64,000 nt of DNA from Thermohalobaculum sp963721105 (GTDB lineage Bacteria > Pseudomonadota > Alphaproteobacteria > Rhodobacterales > Rhodobacteraceae), in the NCBI GenBank assembly GCA_963721105.1, contig CAVRHY010000017.1, forward strand, positions 206,403-270,402. Direction: 5' to 3'. The notes beneath the pieces were generated by a model that ran no database searches, had not been told where the DNA came from, and saw only the letters and a list, made by a program, of their open reading frames with translations. This document shows, in pieces, positions 44,053 to 53,452 of the stretch; position 1 is the first letter of the stretch, and every line of letters begins with the position of its first letter. The position numbers and the translations under genes are program-made.

Positions 44053-45489
44053 ATGACGCGGCGCCTCGTTGTCGTGTCCAACCGCACCGCAGTTGCTGGC
44101 CCAGTCGGGGGCCGACCCGGCGGCGAGGCCCGCTCCGGTGGCCTGGCGGTGGCGTTGCGCGAGGCGCTGCGCGCCCGGGGCGGGCTGTGGTTCGGCTGGT
44201 CGGGCGAGTTGTCCGACACGGTGCCCGACGCGCCCCGCTTGCTCTCGGACGGCGGGATCGACTTTGCGCTGACCGACCTGACCCCGGCGGAGCACGCGGG
44301 CTACTATCTCGGTTATGCGAACCGGGTGCTTTGGCCGCTCTTGCACTATCGCGTCGACCTCGCCCATACCGACCGCGCGGAGTTCGGGATGTACGAGGCC
44401 GTCAACCGCCGCTTCGCGCGCCAGCTCGCGCCGCTGTTGCGGCGGGGCGACATGGTCTGGGTGCATGACTACCACCTGCTGCCGCTCGGGCGCGCGCTGC
44501 ATGCCGCCGGCTGGCGCGGCACGACGGGTTTTTTCCTGTACACGCCCTTCCCGGCGCCCGAGATCTTCTCGGCGCTGCCGCAGCACGCGCGCCTCGCCCG
44601 CGCGCTTGCCGATTACGACGTCGTCGGGCTGCAGACCGAGCGCGATGCCGACAACCTGCGCCGATACCTTGCCGAGCGCCGGCGCATGGACACGGCCCAG
44701 GTCACCGAGGCGGCGCCGCGCGCCCCGCGCATCGCCGCCTTTCCGGTCGGCATCGACCCGGACGAGGTCAGGGCGCTGTCAAAGACCCCCGATGCGCGCG
44801 CCACGATCGCGCGTATCCGCCGGGCCATGCCTGACCGGGCGCTGGTGCTGGGCGTCGACCGGATGGACTATTCCAAGGGCCTGCCGCAGCGGCTCTGCGC
44901 CTTCGAGCGGCTGCTGGAGCAGGAACCCGGGCTGCGCCGCCGCGTCGAGCTGGTGCAGATCGCCGCGCCGTCGCGCGCCGGTGTCGACGCATACCGCGAC
45001 GTCGCGGCCGAGGCCGAGCGCATCGCCGGGCGAATCAATGGCGCCTGGGGCGATCTCGACTGGACGCCCGTGCGGTATCTCGCGCGATGCTACCCGCGCG
45101 AGGTTCTGAGCGGCCTGTTCCGCGCCGCCCGCGTCGGGCTGGTGACGCCGCTGCGCGACGGAATGAACCTGGTCGCCAAGGAATACGTCGCGGCGCAGGA
45201 CCCGGAGGATCCCGGCGTGCTGGTGTTGTCGCGCTTCGCCGGCGCCGCCGCGCAGATGGCCGCGGCGCTGCCGGTCAACCCGTACGACGCGGACGGTGTC
45301 GCCGCCGCGATCCGCCAGGCGCTGGAGATGCCGCTGGGCGAGCGCCGCCGGCGCTGGCAGGCGCTCGACGCCGGCATCCGGCGCGAGGACGTCGCGGGCT
45401 GGTGCCGGAATTTCCTCGCCGCGCTAGAGGCCGCGCACCGCGAGGCGCTGCCGCGCCGCCCGCGCTTCGGCATGGCCGAGGCGGTCTGA
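44053..45489 (+). CDS. otsA: Alpha,alpha-trehalose-6-phosphate synthase (GT20)
   Basis: 478 aa. Transfers glucose from UDP-glucose to glucose-6-phosphate. Family landmarks: RRLVVVSNRTA (start), LWFGWSGEL, WPLLHYRVDLAHTDR, WVHDYHLLPLGRAL, FFLYTPFPAPEIFSALP, VDRMDYSKGLPQRL (Arg and Lys binding phosphates), and TPLRDGMNLVAKEYVAAQ (Asp, Glu). An upstream in-frame ATG (MQLNHSG) would add 12 residues; neither start has a clear ribosome site. No otsB in the window. Trehalose is an osmo- and stress-protectant. Confidence 0.95.
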   Translation: MTRRLVVVSNRTAVAGPVGGRPGGEARSGGLAVALREALRARGGLWFGWSGELSDTVPDAPRLLSDGGIDFALTDLTPAEHAGYYLGYANRVLWPLLHYRVDLAHTDRAEFGMYEAVNRRFARQLAPLLRRGDMVWVHDYHLLPLGRALHAAGWRGTTGFFLYTPFPAPEIFSALPQHARLARALADYDVVGLQTERDADNLRRYLAERRRMDTAQVTEAAPRAPRIAAFPVGIDPDEVRALSKTPDARATIARIRRAMPDRALVLGVDRMDYSKGLPQRLCAFERLLEQEPGLRRRVELVQIAAPSRAGVDAYRDVAAEAERIAGRINGAWGDLDWTPVRYLARCYPREVLSGLFRAARVGLVTPLRDGMNLVAKEYVAAQDPEDPGVLVLSRFAGAAAQMAAALPVNPYDADGVAAAIRQALEMPLGERRRRWQALDAGIRREDVAGWCRNFLAALEAAHREALPRRPRFGMAEAV

Positions 45490-45641
45490 GGACCGGGCGA
45501 ACCGCCCCGGCCCCGCGGGCCGCGCGGCCACACCATCGACCTGCCGCGCGCGACCATCCCGACCGCCTGGCCGCGAGCCGCGTGCGGTCTTGCGCCCCGG
45601 CGCCCCGGCCGCCATTCTGAACCGGCGTCACAGGAGGTCCC

Positions 45642-45929
45642 ATGCTGCTCGTCGCCGTCACCTTCGACATCGCCCCCGAGCGCGCCGAGGCGTTCCGCGA
45701 CCGCGTCCGCCAGCAGGCCGCCGACAGCCTGATCGAGCCCGGCTGCCGCCGCTTCGATGTCTGGTGCGACACCGGCGACTGCGCGCGCGTCTTCCTGTTC
45801 GAGATCTACGACGACGCCGCGGCCTTCGACGACCACCTCGCCAGCGCCCATTTCAAGGCCTTCGACGCCGAGGTGGGGCCGTGGGTCCGCGACAAGCGGA
45901 TCGAGCGCTGGACACTGTCGGACGCATGA
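45642..45929 (+). CDS. Antibiotic-biosynthesis-monooxygenase (ABM) fold protein, YgiN-like
   Basis: 95-aa dimeric alpha+beta barrel protein: VAVTFDIAPERAEAFRDRV, EPGCRRFDVW, VFLFEIYDDAAAFDDHLASAHF. Family members are quinol monooxygenases or have no proven activity. ATG preceded by AGGAGG. Followed 58 bp later by the AhpD-like gene, perhaps in one redox-related transcript. Confidence 0.85.
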   Translation: MLLVAVTFDIAPERAEAFRDRVRQQAADSLIEPGCRRFDVWCDTGDCARVFLFEIYDDAAAFDDHLASAHFKAFDAEVGPWVRDKRIERWTLSDA

Positions 45930-45987
45930 CGCCCGGCCGCCGCCGCGGGCAGCGGCCGGCCCCCACCACGCACGACAAGGAGGCATG

Positions 45988-46389
45988 ATGGCGACCACGA
46001 AACTGGCGCGCGACGAGGATCTCTCGCCCGAGGCGAAGGCGGTCTTCGACGACATCCGCGCGACGCGGGGCAGCGACTTCATCAACAATGTCTGGCGGGC
46101 GCTGGCCTGGAATCCGCCGCTGCTGGCCCGCACCTGGGCGCAGGTCAAGGAGGTGATGGCGACGCCCGGCGAACTCGATCCGCTGGTGCGCGAGATGATC
46201 TACGTCGCCGTCTCGGTGGCCAACGGCTGCGAGTACTGCGTGCACTCGCATACCGCCTCGGCGCGCGCGAAGGGCATGACCGAGGCGCAGCACGCCGAAC
46301 TGCTGGCCGTCATCGCGCTGGCCTCGTCGACCAACGCGCTGGCGCATGCCCTGCAGTTGCCGGTGGACAGGGAGTTCCAGGTCGGCTGA
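45988..46389 (+). CDS. Carboxymuconolactone decarboxylase / AhpD-like protein
   Basis: 133 aa. Contains the AhpD redox motif CEYCVHSHTASARAKG (CxxC followed by His), typical of alkylhydroperoxidase-like proteins. Two adjacent ATGs; AAGGAGG is too close to the first, so the second is preferred. Probable peroxide-related reductase; partner unknown. Confidence 0.87.
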   Translation: MATTKLARDEDLSPEAKAVFDDIRATRGSDFINNVWRALAWNPPLLARTWAQVKEVMATPGELDPLVREMIYVAVSVANGCEYCVHSHTASARAKGMTEAQHAELLAVIALASSTNALAHALQLPVDREFQVG

Positions 46390-46401
46390 CCCGCCGGCCG
46401 C

Positions 46402-46677
46402 TCAGGCCGGCGCGGTCTGGCCCGGCCCTGCCGAGGTGTCCGTTGTCGCCAGGATGCGCGCGATCTGATCCTTCAGGAGCGCGCGGTTCTTGCGAAGCCG
46501 CTCTTCCTCGAACTCGCTGATCGGCTCGGCCCGCGTCTCGGCCCGGTGGATGGCGCGGTTCACGTCATGGTATTCCTCGAACAGCTTCCGGAAATGCGCG
46601 TCCGTGCCCTTCAGGGCGTGCATCCTTTCGGCGTGCTCGGGGAACTCCTCGTGCAGTTCGTGCGGCGTGTGGGTCAT
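46402..46677 (-). CDS. YdcH-family (DUF465-like) small protein
   Basis: 91 aa, nearly all helical and charged: HELHEEFPEHAERMHALKGTDAHFRKLFEEY, then VNRAIHRAETRAEPISEFEEERLRKNRALLKDQI, the typical pair of long coiled-coil helices of the family. ATG with AGGAG upstream. Function unknown. An FNR-like site lies 66 bp upstream. Confidence 0.85.
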   Translation of the reverse strand: MTHTPHELHEEFPEHAERMHALKGTDAHFRKLFEEYHDVNRAIHRAETRAEPISEFEEERLRKNRALLKDQIARILATTDTSAGPGQTAPA

Positions 46678-46742
46678 GGTCTCTCCTCTCGAATCCGGTT
46701 CAGGTGCTCGGGGGACCCTGACGCAGTGACGGGCCGCGCTCA

Positions 46743-46756
46743 TTGATCTGGCGCAA
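46743..46756. promoter_or_regulatory. Candidate FNR/CRP-family binding site
   Basis: TTGATCTGGCGCAA: a perfect left half (TTGAT), 4-bp spacer and a 3/5 right half (CGCAA for ATCAA). Centred about 72 bp upstream of the YdcH-family ATG, a distance compatible with activation at -41.5 and a ~30-nt leader. An inverted repeat GTGAG-AATC-CTCAC lies nearby (46798-46811), closer to the rightward gene. Confidence 0.4.
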
Positions 46757-46869
46757 TCGCCGGCGTCACGGCTCCACCGCGCCGGGGCGCACAACCTGTG
46801 AGAATCCTCACTCATTCGAATCAACCATCGATTGTAGATTTCGCCATCGTTGGCGTGGAGGATTCCGTA

Positions 46870-47107
46870 ATGATGGACAGCCTCGGAATACTGGCGGGTG
46901 CGCTGGTTCTCGCGACGTTCTCGATGGAGTCGATGTTCTGCCTGCGGCTGACGGCGATCGGGTCGAACCTGGCGTTCATCGCCTACGGGACGATGCTGGG
47001 ACTGACTCCCATCTGGCTGTCTGCACGCGGTGCTGCTGCCGATCAACCTCTGGTGGATTGCCCGGCTGTGCCGGGCGCGGCTGGCGGTCAGGCCGGGCGG
47101 AAGGTGA
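46870..47107 (+). CDS. Small conserved-looking inner-membrane protein (one frame break)
   Basis: About 78 aa: MMDSLGILAGALVLATFSME, FCLRLTAIGSNLAFIAYGTM, then after a +1 shift near 47019 LHAVLLPINLWWIARLCRAR. Three hydrophobic helices with an Arg-rich end. GGAGG precedes the ATG. One extra T in GGCTGTCTGC would explain the break. Its last 20 bp overlap the 3' end of the convergent lipoprotein gene. Unrecognised function. Confidence 0.6.
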
Positions 47108-47483
47108 AGGTGGCGCAGGCGCCCGGCGCCTGCACGGTGTCGGCGGCCGGACGCACCGGCACCTCCATCCAGTCGCCGACATTCATCGCCACCAGCCCCT
47201 CCGTCGTCCGGTGCAGCGTGAAGAAGTCGACCGGCCGTCCCGAGCAGAAATCGGTTCCGTTCGGCAGCTTCGTCGGCCGCGAGGGCAGGGCGTAGACGCC
47301 ATCGGCGAGCTTCTGGATCGGCAGCTCCGAGCCGTCGTCCAGCTTCAGGTAGCCCTCTTCCAGGGTGATGTCGCCGATGCCCTCCGAGACCATCATGTAG
47401 CGGATCGGGTAGTCGGTATCGCCCAGATGGGGCGTGCAGGCGGAGAGCGCCAGGACGGCGGCTGTCAGCGCGATGCGTGTCAT
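47088..47483 (-). CDS. Small lipoprotein, paralogue of the one at 60.4 kb
   Basis: 131 aa. Lipobox LSAC after a short signal peptide (TRIALTAAVLALSAC). The mature part contains KLDDGSELPIQKL, YALPSRPTKLPNG, FFTLHRTTEGLVAMNVGDW and GACATFTF, all closely matched in the second copy. Two conserved Cys (DFCSG and GACATF) may form a disulfide. I do not recognise a named family. Confidence 0.72.
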   Translation of the reverse strand: MTRIALTAAVLALSACTPHLGDTDYPIRYMMVSEGIGDITLEEGYLKLDDGSELPIQKLADGVYALPSRPTKLPNGTDFCSGRPVDFFTLHRTTEGLVAMNVGDWMEVPVRPAADTVQAPGACATFTFRPA

Positions 47484-47661
47484 CGTGCGTTGGAACGCGA
47501 GGGCCGGCGTTCGGTTCCGGCCCGCAGGGCGTTCGGGTCCGGTCGCGTGATCGCCAGCACCCTCGCTGGAGGGGTCGGGGCGTGCGCCGGCGGGTCGGGG
47601 CGTGGCCGCGCGCCGCGACGCACGCGCCGGCAGCCCGGCGTTTCGGGATCGGCCGGCGGCC

Positions 47662-48420
47662 TCAGCCCTCCAGCTTACCGCCGCGCGCCCAGGGCGCCGG
47701 CGGGCCGGCCCGGCTGAGCGTCTGCCCGACGACCTCGCGCACCAGCTTGCGGCGGATCGCCCGGGCGAAGTCGTCGAAGTCGTCGGCGATCTCGAGAAAG
47801 GCGCCGGGGCCGTGCAGCACCTCTGCCTCGTAGTACTCGGCCAGGCCGATCTCGCCGTCGCCGCCGGCGCCCAGGATCACCAGGCCGTTCACCACCACGT
47901 CGCTGAAGTCGAAGGCATCGTAGGCGGTCGCTGGCATGGTACCCGTCATTGTTCACGCCGTCGCCCGACACGTCGACCTTGCGGAACAGGCAGTCCGGGG
48001 CGCGCGACAGCGCGGTGGCGGCATGGCCGAGCGCGGGGCCGATGGCCGGTCGGCGAGGTCGGCCCGCTGCCGGACGCTGCCGCCGATCATCCCGGCGGCG
48101 TAGGCAAGATCCTCGGGCGTGTCGATCAGCGTCCAGTCGAGCATTGTCGACTGGTGGTGCGAGCCGCTCCACTCGAAGACGTAAAGCGCGACCGCGCCCG
48201 GCGCGGAGAGGAAGGCGCTGGCGACCTCCGGCGATTGCAGCGCCGAGGCCAGCCCGACACGCTGGAGGCGGTCTTCGCCCGCATCGACGGATGACGAGAC
48301 GTCGAGCGCGAGCACGAGCGCAAGCCGGCAACGCGCCGCCTCGGATGCTGCGGCGTCGGGATCCGCGCCGAGGACGACGCCGGCGAAAAGAGCTATCGGC
48401 GCGAAGGCGGCGCATCGCAT
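47662..48420 (-). pseudogene. DUF1194 vWA-like secreted protein (two frame breaks)
   Basis: Reconstructed as ~250 aa. Signal peptide (APIALFAGVVLG), MIDAS-type motif LALDVSSSVDAGED near residue 40, HHQSTMLDWTLIDTPEDL, then in a second frame ATALSRAPDCLFRKVDVSGDGVNNDG, and in a third AYDAFDFSDVVVNGLVILG ... GPGAFLEIADDFDDFARAIR. This order matches DUF1194 proteins. Breaks near 48045 and 47940 fall inside conserved segments, so indels are likely. Start overlaps the 3' end of the sulfotransferase frame. Confidence 0.78.
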
Positions 48421-49472
48421 GCGTCGGCTCCCGCAAAGCCGGCCGGAAAGCGGGCTGCCGGCGCGTCAAGTCTAGCGCGGACGGGCACAAAAGCACAGGG
48501 TTTCGTGCCGGAACGGGCGGAGGGGGGCATCGCGGCCGTCGGGGCCGGGCGCGGCGGCGGTACGCTCAGGGCGCCGCCGAGCACCTGGCCGGTCGCCAGC
48601 CAGCGGGCGCAGTCGGCCCCCAGCTCGGCCTCGGCGCGGGCCTCGTAGGCGGCGATGTCGGCCTCGGTCAGCCGGTCGCGCCAGCGCCCGTTCGTGCCCT
48701 TGTTGACGAAGGTCTGCGCGCCGCCGTCCCAGAAGATGCCGCCGAGCGGCGTCGAGTCGGTCGCGTGCTCCTTCATGTAGTCGAAGCCGCAATGCCGCTC
48801 GATGCGCGTCCAGGCGTCGGGCGAGGGCTCGATGTCCAGGAACGCGGCGATGCGGCGGATCTGGCCCGGCAGGTCGGCCTTCAGCTCGGCGAAGTGCACC
48901 ATCAGGAGGTTCGGCAGGTCGCGGATCGCCCACCACGAGCGCACATTCTCCCAGAACGGCCAGAACGGGTAGCCGTCGCGCTCCAGCCACGCGCGGTAAT
49001 AGGCGACGATGTCCGGGTCGGCGGGCCCGATCGGCGGCCCGACGCGCCCGGGCGTGTCGTTCAGCATCGCGTACCAGGTGGCGTTGGCGTTGACGTGGTG
49101 GTTGTGCATCGACCAGGCGACGTCGCGCCCGTCGCGCCCGATGTAGATGTACTTTGCCCGCGGCGAGTAGACGAGCGCGTCGACCGGCAGGTGCGTCTTG
49201 ACGAAGCGCCGGTGCGTCTGCGCCTCGAGCGCCGCCAGCTTCTCGTCCGGCGGCGGCACGCGCAGGTCGACCCAGGGCGACATCTCGGCGACCGGCACGT
49301 CCTCGGCGCCGTCGAAGACGAGCTGGCTGACGATCTGCTGCATCCAGGTGGTGCCGGATTTCGCGTAGGTGGCGATGACGACGTCATCGTCGCGGAAGGC
49401 GAAGCGGTCCCAGACGGTCGAGTCGAAATGGTGGCTGTGCATGTCGCGCGTCTTGCGCGGCCAGGCTGTCAT
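48393..49472 (-). CDS. Sulfotransferase domain protein
   Basis: 359 aa as read. PAPS-dependent sulfotransferase fold: 5'-phosphosulfate loop TYAKSGTTWMQQIVSQL, 3'-phosphate site YIYIGRDGRDVAWSMHNH, and AELKADLPGQIRRIAAFLDIE. The family normally ends soon after CARWLATG; the last ~60 residues are Pro/Ala-rich and overlap DUF1194, suggesting a one-base indel that hides a stop at about 48566-48568. ATG with GGAG at 8 nt. Substrate unknown. Confidence 0.87.
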   Translation of the reverse strand: MTAWPRKTRDMHSHHFDSTVWDRFAFRDDDVVIATYAKSGTTWMQQIVSQLVFDGAEDVPVAEMSPWVDLRVPPPDEKLAALEAQTHRRFVKTHLPVDALVYSPRAKYIYIGRDGRDVAWSMHNHHVNANATWYAMLNDTPGRVGPPIGPADPDIVAYYRAWLERDGYPFWPFWENVRSWWAIRDLPNLLMVHFAELKADLPGQIRRIAAFLDIEPSPDAWTRIERHCGFDYMKEHATDSTPLGGIFWDGGAQTFVNKGTNGRWRDRLTEADIAAYEARAEAELGADCARWLATGQVLGGALSVPPPRPAPTAAMPPSARSGTKPCAFVPVRARLDAPAARFPAGFAGADACDAPPSRR

Positions 49473-49722
49473 GGCGGTTGCTCCGGTACTGCCGGGCGCC
49501 GTCGGGCCGGCGCCGGGCGGGCGATTGCGGGGACATGCTGGCACGGATCGCGAGCCGCCCGCAACGATCGCGACCGCCGGGCGGCCCTGCGGTGCGGCCG
49601 GCGGCAAGCGGGGTCTGCCCGTCGGGCAATCGAAGCCCGGGAAACGGGATGCGGACAGCGTTGCAGCGTGCTGCGGCCCGACCTCGCCCGGAACGCAGCC
49701 CCGGGAGGCGGGCAAGCGCGCG

Positions 49723-50127
49723 TCAGACCAGGCCGGTGCCCTCGGCCTCGGCGGCGTCGAAGTCGATGTGGATGTGGTTGCCGTCCGGGTCCCACAGGTT
49801 GACCTGCACGATCGGGAAATCAGGCACCTTGCGCACCTCGCAGCGCTCGCCCGCCGTCTTTGCCCGCTCGACCAGCTCGGCCAGCCCCGTCGCCGAAATG
49901 GCGAAGTGTTCCAGCCGCAGGTCGCCGTCGGCGGCCCCCGGACGAGCGTCGCGGCCGACGAGGTGGATGATCGGGTGGTCCCCCGCGTAGAGCCATGCGC
50001 CCGGGAACGAGAACCCCGGCCGCGGCCCGGCCCGCATCCCCAGCATCCGGCCGTACCAGTCGATCATCTCGTCCAGCCGCGCCGTGCGCACGTTGACGTG
50101 GTCGAGGCGCTTCATCGTGACAGCCAT
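49723..50127 (-). CDS. VOC-superfamily (glyoxalase/dioxygenase-like) protein
   Basis: 134 aa. Single vicinal-oxygen-chelate domain: RLDHVNVRTARLDEMIDWYGRMLGM, HPIIHLVGRD, HFAISATGLAELVERAK, VNLWDPDGNHIHIDFD, with metal-ligand-like His and Glu positions (LDHV, IHLV, HIDF). The chosen ATG has GGAGG at 6 nt. The 250-bp gap to the sulfotransferase start shows no gene. Function unassigned. Confidence 0.85.
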   Translation of the reverse strand: MAVTMKRLDHVNVRTARLDEMIDWYGRMLGMRAGPRPGFSFPGAWLYAGDHPIIHLVGRDARPGAADGDLRLEHFAISATGLAELVERAKTAGERCEVRKVPDFPIVQVNLWDPDGNHIHIDFDAAEAEGTGLV

Positions 50128-50166
50128 CACATTCCTCCGCCGCGGTTCAGGCGCCGCGGGACCTGG

Positions 50167-51688
50167 TCACGCGCCGTCGACCTTCTCCGTCCAGTACTCG
50201 ATCAGCGCCCGCTCGAACGTCTTCGCGCGGCCCATCCAGTGCTTGTCGACGCGCTCCGGTCCGCTTCCGCGCCGCTCGAAATCGTTCGAGAAGACGGCGA
50301 AGGCCAGATGGTGGCCGCGCGGCGTCTCGATGTAGCCGGCGAGGCCGCGGACATAGTTGATCGTGCCGGTCTTGGCCGAGACCTCCAGCCCGCGGGGCGC
50401 CCTGGGCCCCATCCGGTAGTCACGCAGGTAATCGGCGATCTTGCCCGCCGGGCCGTCGTGCCGGGCCAGCGCCGTCAGGAGCTGCACCAACCGGTGCGGC
50501 GAGACGCGGCTGTCCAGCGTCAGCCCAGAATGGTTGACCAGCCGAAAGCCGGGATCGCCGATCGGGAAGCCGCCGAGCTGGGCCGCCCAAGCGTTCATCA
50601 CCGCCGCCGAATTCGGCCAGCGTGCGCGCCTCGATGCCCGAGGCGCGCGTCGCGGCGGTGCCCGTCACCTCGGCCGTCAGGTTGGTCGAGTGCTTTAGCA
50701 TGTCGCGCAGGATCTCGCCCAGCGGCTGGCTCTGGTGCACCGCCAGCACCTCGGCGCCCGCCGGTGCCCGGCCCAGCCGCGGCGCGGGCAGGCTGACGCC
50801 CTGCTCGCCGGCCAGCATCTGGAAGACCTCGCCGGCATAGGTCTCGGGCCGCTTGACGGGCAGCCAGCGCGCCGCCCGGCCGCGATAGGCCCAGCGCGCC
50901 ATCTGCCAGACCTCGCGCCCGTCCTGCTGGCGGAACGCGAACAGCGGCGCCCCCGGCTCGCTGGCCAGAGAGACCTGCACGGCCTCGACGGCGGGGCTGA
51001 GCCGTGCCGAGGCCGCCTCGACCGACAGCTGGTCCGGCCCCTTGCCCGCGTCCCATTTCAGGTGAACGCGGTTGAAGTTCAGGTTCAGGCCCGAGACCGA
51101 GGGGTTGTAGGCGGCTTCGACCTCCTGCTCGCGCGTGATCTGGGGGACCTGCGGAAGCGCCGAGCCGTCGGCCAGCAGCGCGCCCGTCACCGAGCGGATT
51201 CCCCGCGCGCCGAGGTCGCGCGCCAGCGGCAGCAGCGCGTCGGTGTCGAGTTCCGGGTCGCCGCCGCCCTGCAGCACCAGGTCGCCGCGCACCTCGCCGC
51301 CGCGCACCGGCCCGGTCGCCAGAACGCGCGTCTCGAAGCGGTGCTGAGGTCCCAGCGCGTCCAGCGCGTAGGCAGCCGTCGGCAGTTTCGAGACCGAGGC
51401 CGGTGCGAAGCCCGTCTCGGCATTCGTCTGGTCGATCACATTGCCCGTGTCGAGATCGACGACCATCCAGCCCGACACGCCCGTCGGCGCCATCGCGGCG
51501 ACCGGCGCCACCGGCTTCGCGATCCGGGTGCCGGGGGTTGCGGTGTGCGCCGAGACCTGCGCGCCGCCCTGTGCAGCGGTCTGCGGCTTCGGCACCGGGA
51601 TCGGCACCTTGGCGAACGCCGGCCCGGCAAGCGCGAGGGCCAGCGCGGCTGCGCCGAGGCCCGTGAGAAGTCGGCAGTCTCGACGCAT
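50167..51688 (-). CDS. dacB: D-alanyl-D-alanine carboxypeptidase/endopeptidase DacB (PBP4-type, one frame break)
   Basis: About 507 aa. Signal peptide ends AGPAFAK. Peptidase S13 motifs in order: SxxK in ASVSKLPTAAYAL, SxN in KHSTNLTAEVTG, and KTG in SAKTGTINYVRGLAG. Between the first two, DLVLQGGGDPELD and YNPSVSGLNLNFNRVHLKW are typical. The frame changes near 50611 (TLAEFGG continues as AAVMNAWAAQLGG), consistent with a single indel in a GGCGGCGG run. Peptidoglycan remodelling in the periplasm. Located downstream of nadD on the same strand. Confidence 0.9.
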
Positions 51689-51768
51689 ACGCAGTTCGCT
51701 CCGTTCAAAAATTTACTGCGGGCAGACTCTCATTTCGTGCCCGTCGGCGCAAGCGGTGGCGCACGCGA

Positions 51769-52368
51769 TCACGGCCAGCCGCCGCTACCGCGGATCGCGG
51801 TCGACGAGGCCGGCGACATCGGGCCGGTCAGCAGCGTCCAGCGCGCCTCGCCGCCCCGGCCGAGCAGCCGCGCCGCGCCGGCCGGCACCCGCCGATCTGC
51901 GAAGCGCCGCGCCATCGGCGACAGCCCGGCACGGAGTTGCTCGCCCGGTCGCGCGAAGACGGCGATCGGGATGTTCTGCGTGATCCACTCCCATCGGTCC
52001 CAGTGGTGGAAGCTCGCCAGGTTGTCGGCCCCCATCAGCCAGACGAAATGCACGCCGGGATAGCGGCGGCGCAACCGCGCCAGCGTGTCGGCAGTGTAGC
52101 GCGAGCCGAGCCGGCGCTCGATGTCGGTGACGTCGACGCGTGGGTCGTGGATGAGGCGACGGCAGGCATCGACGCGGCGCTCGATGGTCGCCGGGCCGTG
52201 GCGCTTCAGCGGGTTGCCGGGCGAGACCAGCCACCAGACGCGGTCGAGCGCCAGCGCGCGCAGCGCCCAGAGCGTGACGTGCACGTGACCCGCATGCGGC
52301 GGATCGAACGATCCGCCGAGCAGGCCGATGCGCTGGCCGCGCGTCGCGATCGGGCCGCCGAGATACAA
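51769..52368 (-). CDS. nadD: Nicotinate-nucleotide adenylyltransferase NadD
   Basis: 199 aa. Adenylates nicotinate mononucleotide for NAD synthesis. Nucleotidyltransferase motif GLLGGSFDPPHAGHVHV at about 15-31, SPGNPLKRHGPAT, and GSRYTADTLARLRRRYP. TTG start (MYLGGPIATRGQRI) with a GGGGGAGGGG tract upstream; a shorter start is possible. Upstream of dacB. Confidence 0.92.
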   Translation of the reverse strand: MYLGGPIATRGQRIGLLGGSFDPPHAGHVHVTLWALRALALDRVWWLVSPGNPLKRHGPATIERRVDACRRLIHDPRVDVTDIERRLGSRYTADTLARLRRRYPGVHFVWLMGADNLASFHHWDRWEWITQNIPIAVFARPGEQLRAGLSPMARRFADRRVPAGAARLLGRGGEARWTLLTGPMSPASSTAIRGSGGWP

Positions 52369-52445
52369 CCGCAGGTCCCCTCCCCCGGACCCATTCGCCC
52401 CGCGCCGGCCGGCGCTGTCAATGCCGGGTAAGCGCGGGCGCCCGC

Positions 52446-52477
52446 TTGGCAGGGGCGGAATAGCTGACTAGGGTCAG
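52446..52477 (+). promoter_or_regulatory. Promoter with overlapping inverted repeat, MarR-GNAT gene
   Basis: TTGGCA (52446-52451), 17-bp spacer, TAGGGT (52469-52474). The inverted repeat CTGAC-TAGG-GTCAG (52464-52477) covers the -10, the usual layout for autorepression by a MarR-type regulator. The start codon is 18 bp further on. Confidence 0.45.
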
Positions 52478-52495
52478 GGAACCGGAGGAGAAACG

Positions 52496-53385
52496 ATGCA
52501 GGCGCACGATATCCGGCGCGTCCGCCGACTGAACCGAGCCGTGACGCGCGAGGCCGGCGCGCTGGACGAGTCCTTCCTCGGACTGCGGCCGGCCGCTCGG
52601 CGCGGCGCGCGTGCTCTGCCGCATCGGGAGCGAGGGCTGCGACGTCGCGACGGTGCGCGAAGAGCTCGGCCTGGATTCCGGCCTGCTCAGCCGCCTGTTG
52701 CGCGGGCTCGAGGCCGGCGGGCTGATCGAGCTGCGTGCCCGATCCCGCCGACGCCCGCCGCCGGATCGCCCGGCCGACCGCGTCCGGCCAGGCCGAGATT
52801 GCCGAGTACGAGCGCATCTCGGACGAGCGCGCCGTCGGCATCCTGGCCCGGCATTCCGAGCGCACCCGCGCCGCGCTGCTCGAGGCCATGGACCGCGTCG
52901 CCTGCGTGCTGAACGCCGGCCGGATAGTCGTCGCCGACGAGGACCCCGAGACGCCGGACGCGGTGACATGCCTTGCCGGCTACTACGCCGACCTCGCCCG
53001 GCTGTTCGAAACGGGCTTCGACCCGGCGACCAGCCTGGACCCGGACCGGGCCGCGCTCCGCCCGCCGCTCGGCACCTTCCTGGTCGCGCGGGCCGACGGG
53101 TTGCCCGTCGGCTGCTGCGCGCTGAAGGGCGACGGCAGCGACACGGGCGAGATCAAGCGCCTGTGGGTCGCCCCCGCGGCGCGCGGTCTCGGGCTGGCCC
53201 GGCGCCTGATGACCGTTGCCGAGGAGCGGGCGCAGGGCTTGAGGATGCGCCGCCTGCGGCTCGACACGAACCGCGCGCTGGCGCCCGCCATGGCGCTCTA
53301 CCGCGCGCTCGGCTGGCGCGAGATCCCGGCCTTCAACGCCGAGCCCTACGCTCACCACTGGTTCGAGAAACGCCTCACCGAATGA
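52496..53385 (+). pseudogene. MarR-type regulator fused to GNAT acetyltransferase (two frame breaks)
   Basis: About 296 aa reconstructed. Frame 1: MQAHDIRRVRRLNRAVTREAGALDESFLG; frame 2: winged-helix region LCRIGSEGCDVATVREELGLDSGLLSRLLRGLEAGGLIE; frame 3: DPADARRRIARPTASGQAEIAEYE, then the GNAT domain with EIKRLWVAPAARGLGLARRLM (acetyl-CoA loop) and LDTNRALAPAMALYRALGW. The order matches known HTH-GNAT fusions. Breaks near 52600 and 52737 are in GC runs, so probably assembly errors. GGAGGAG precedes the ATG. Confidence 0.82.
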
Positions 53386-53452
53386 CCGGACCGGAACCGC
53401 AGGCATGGTGGATGGGGATTGACTCGCTGCGGCTGCCGAGGGCAGTTGGCTG

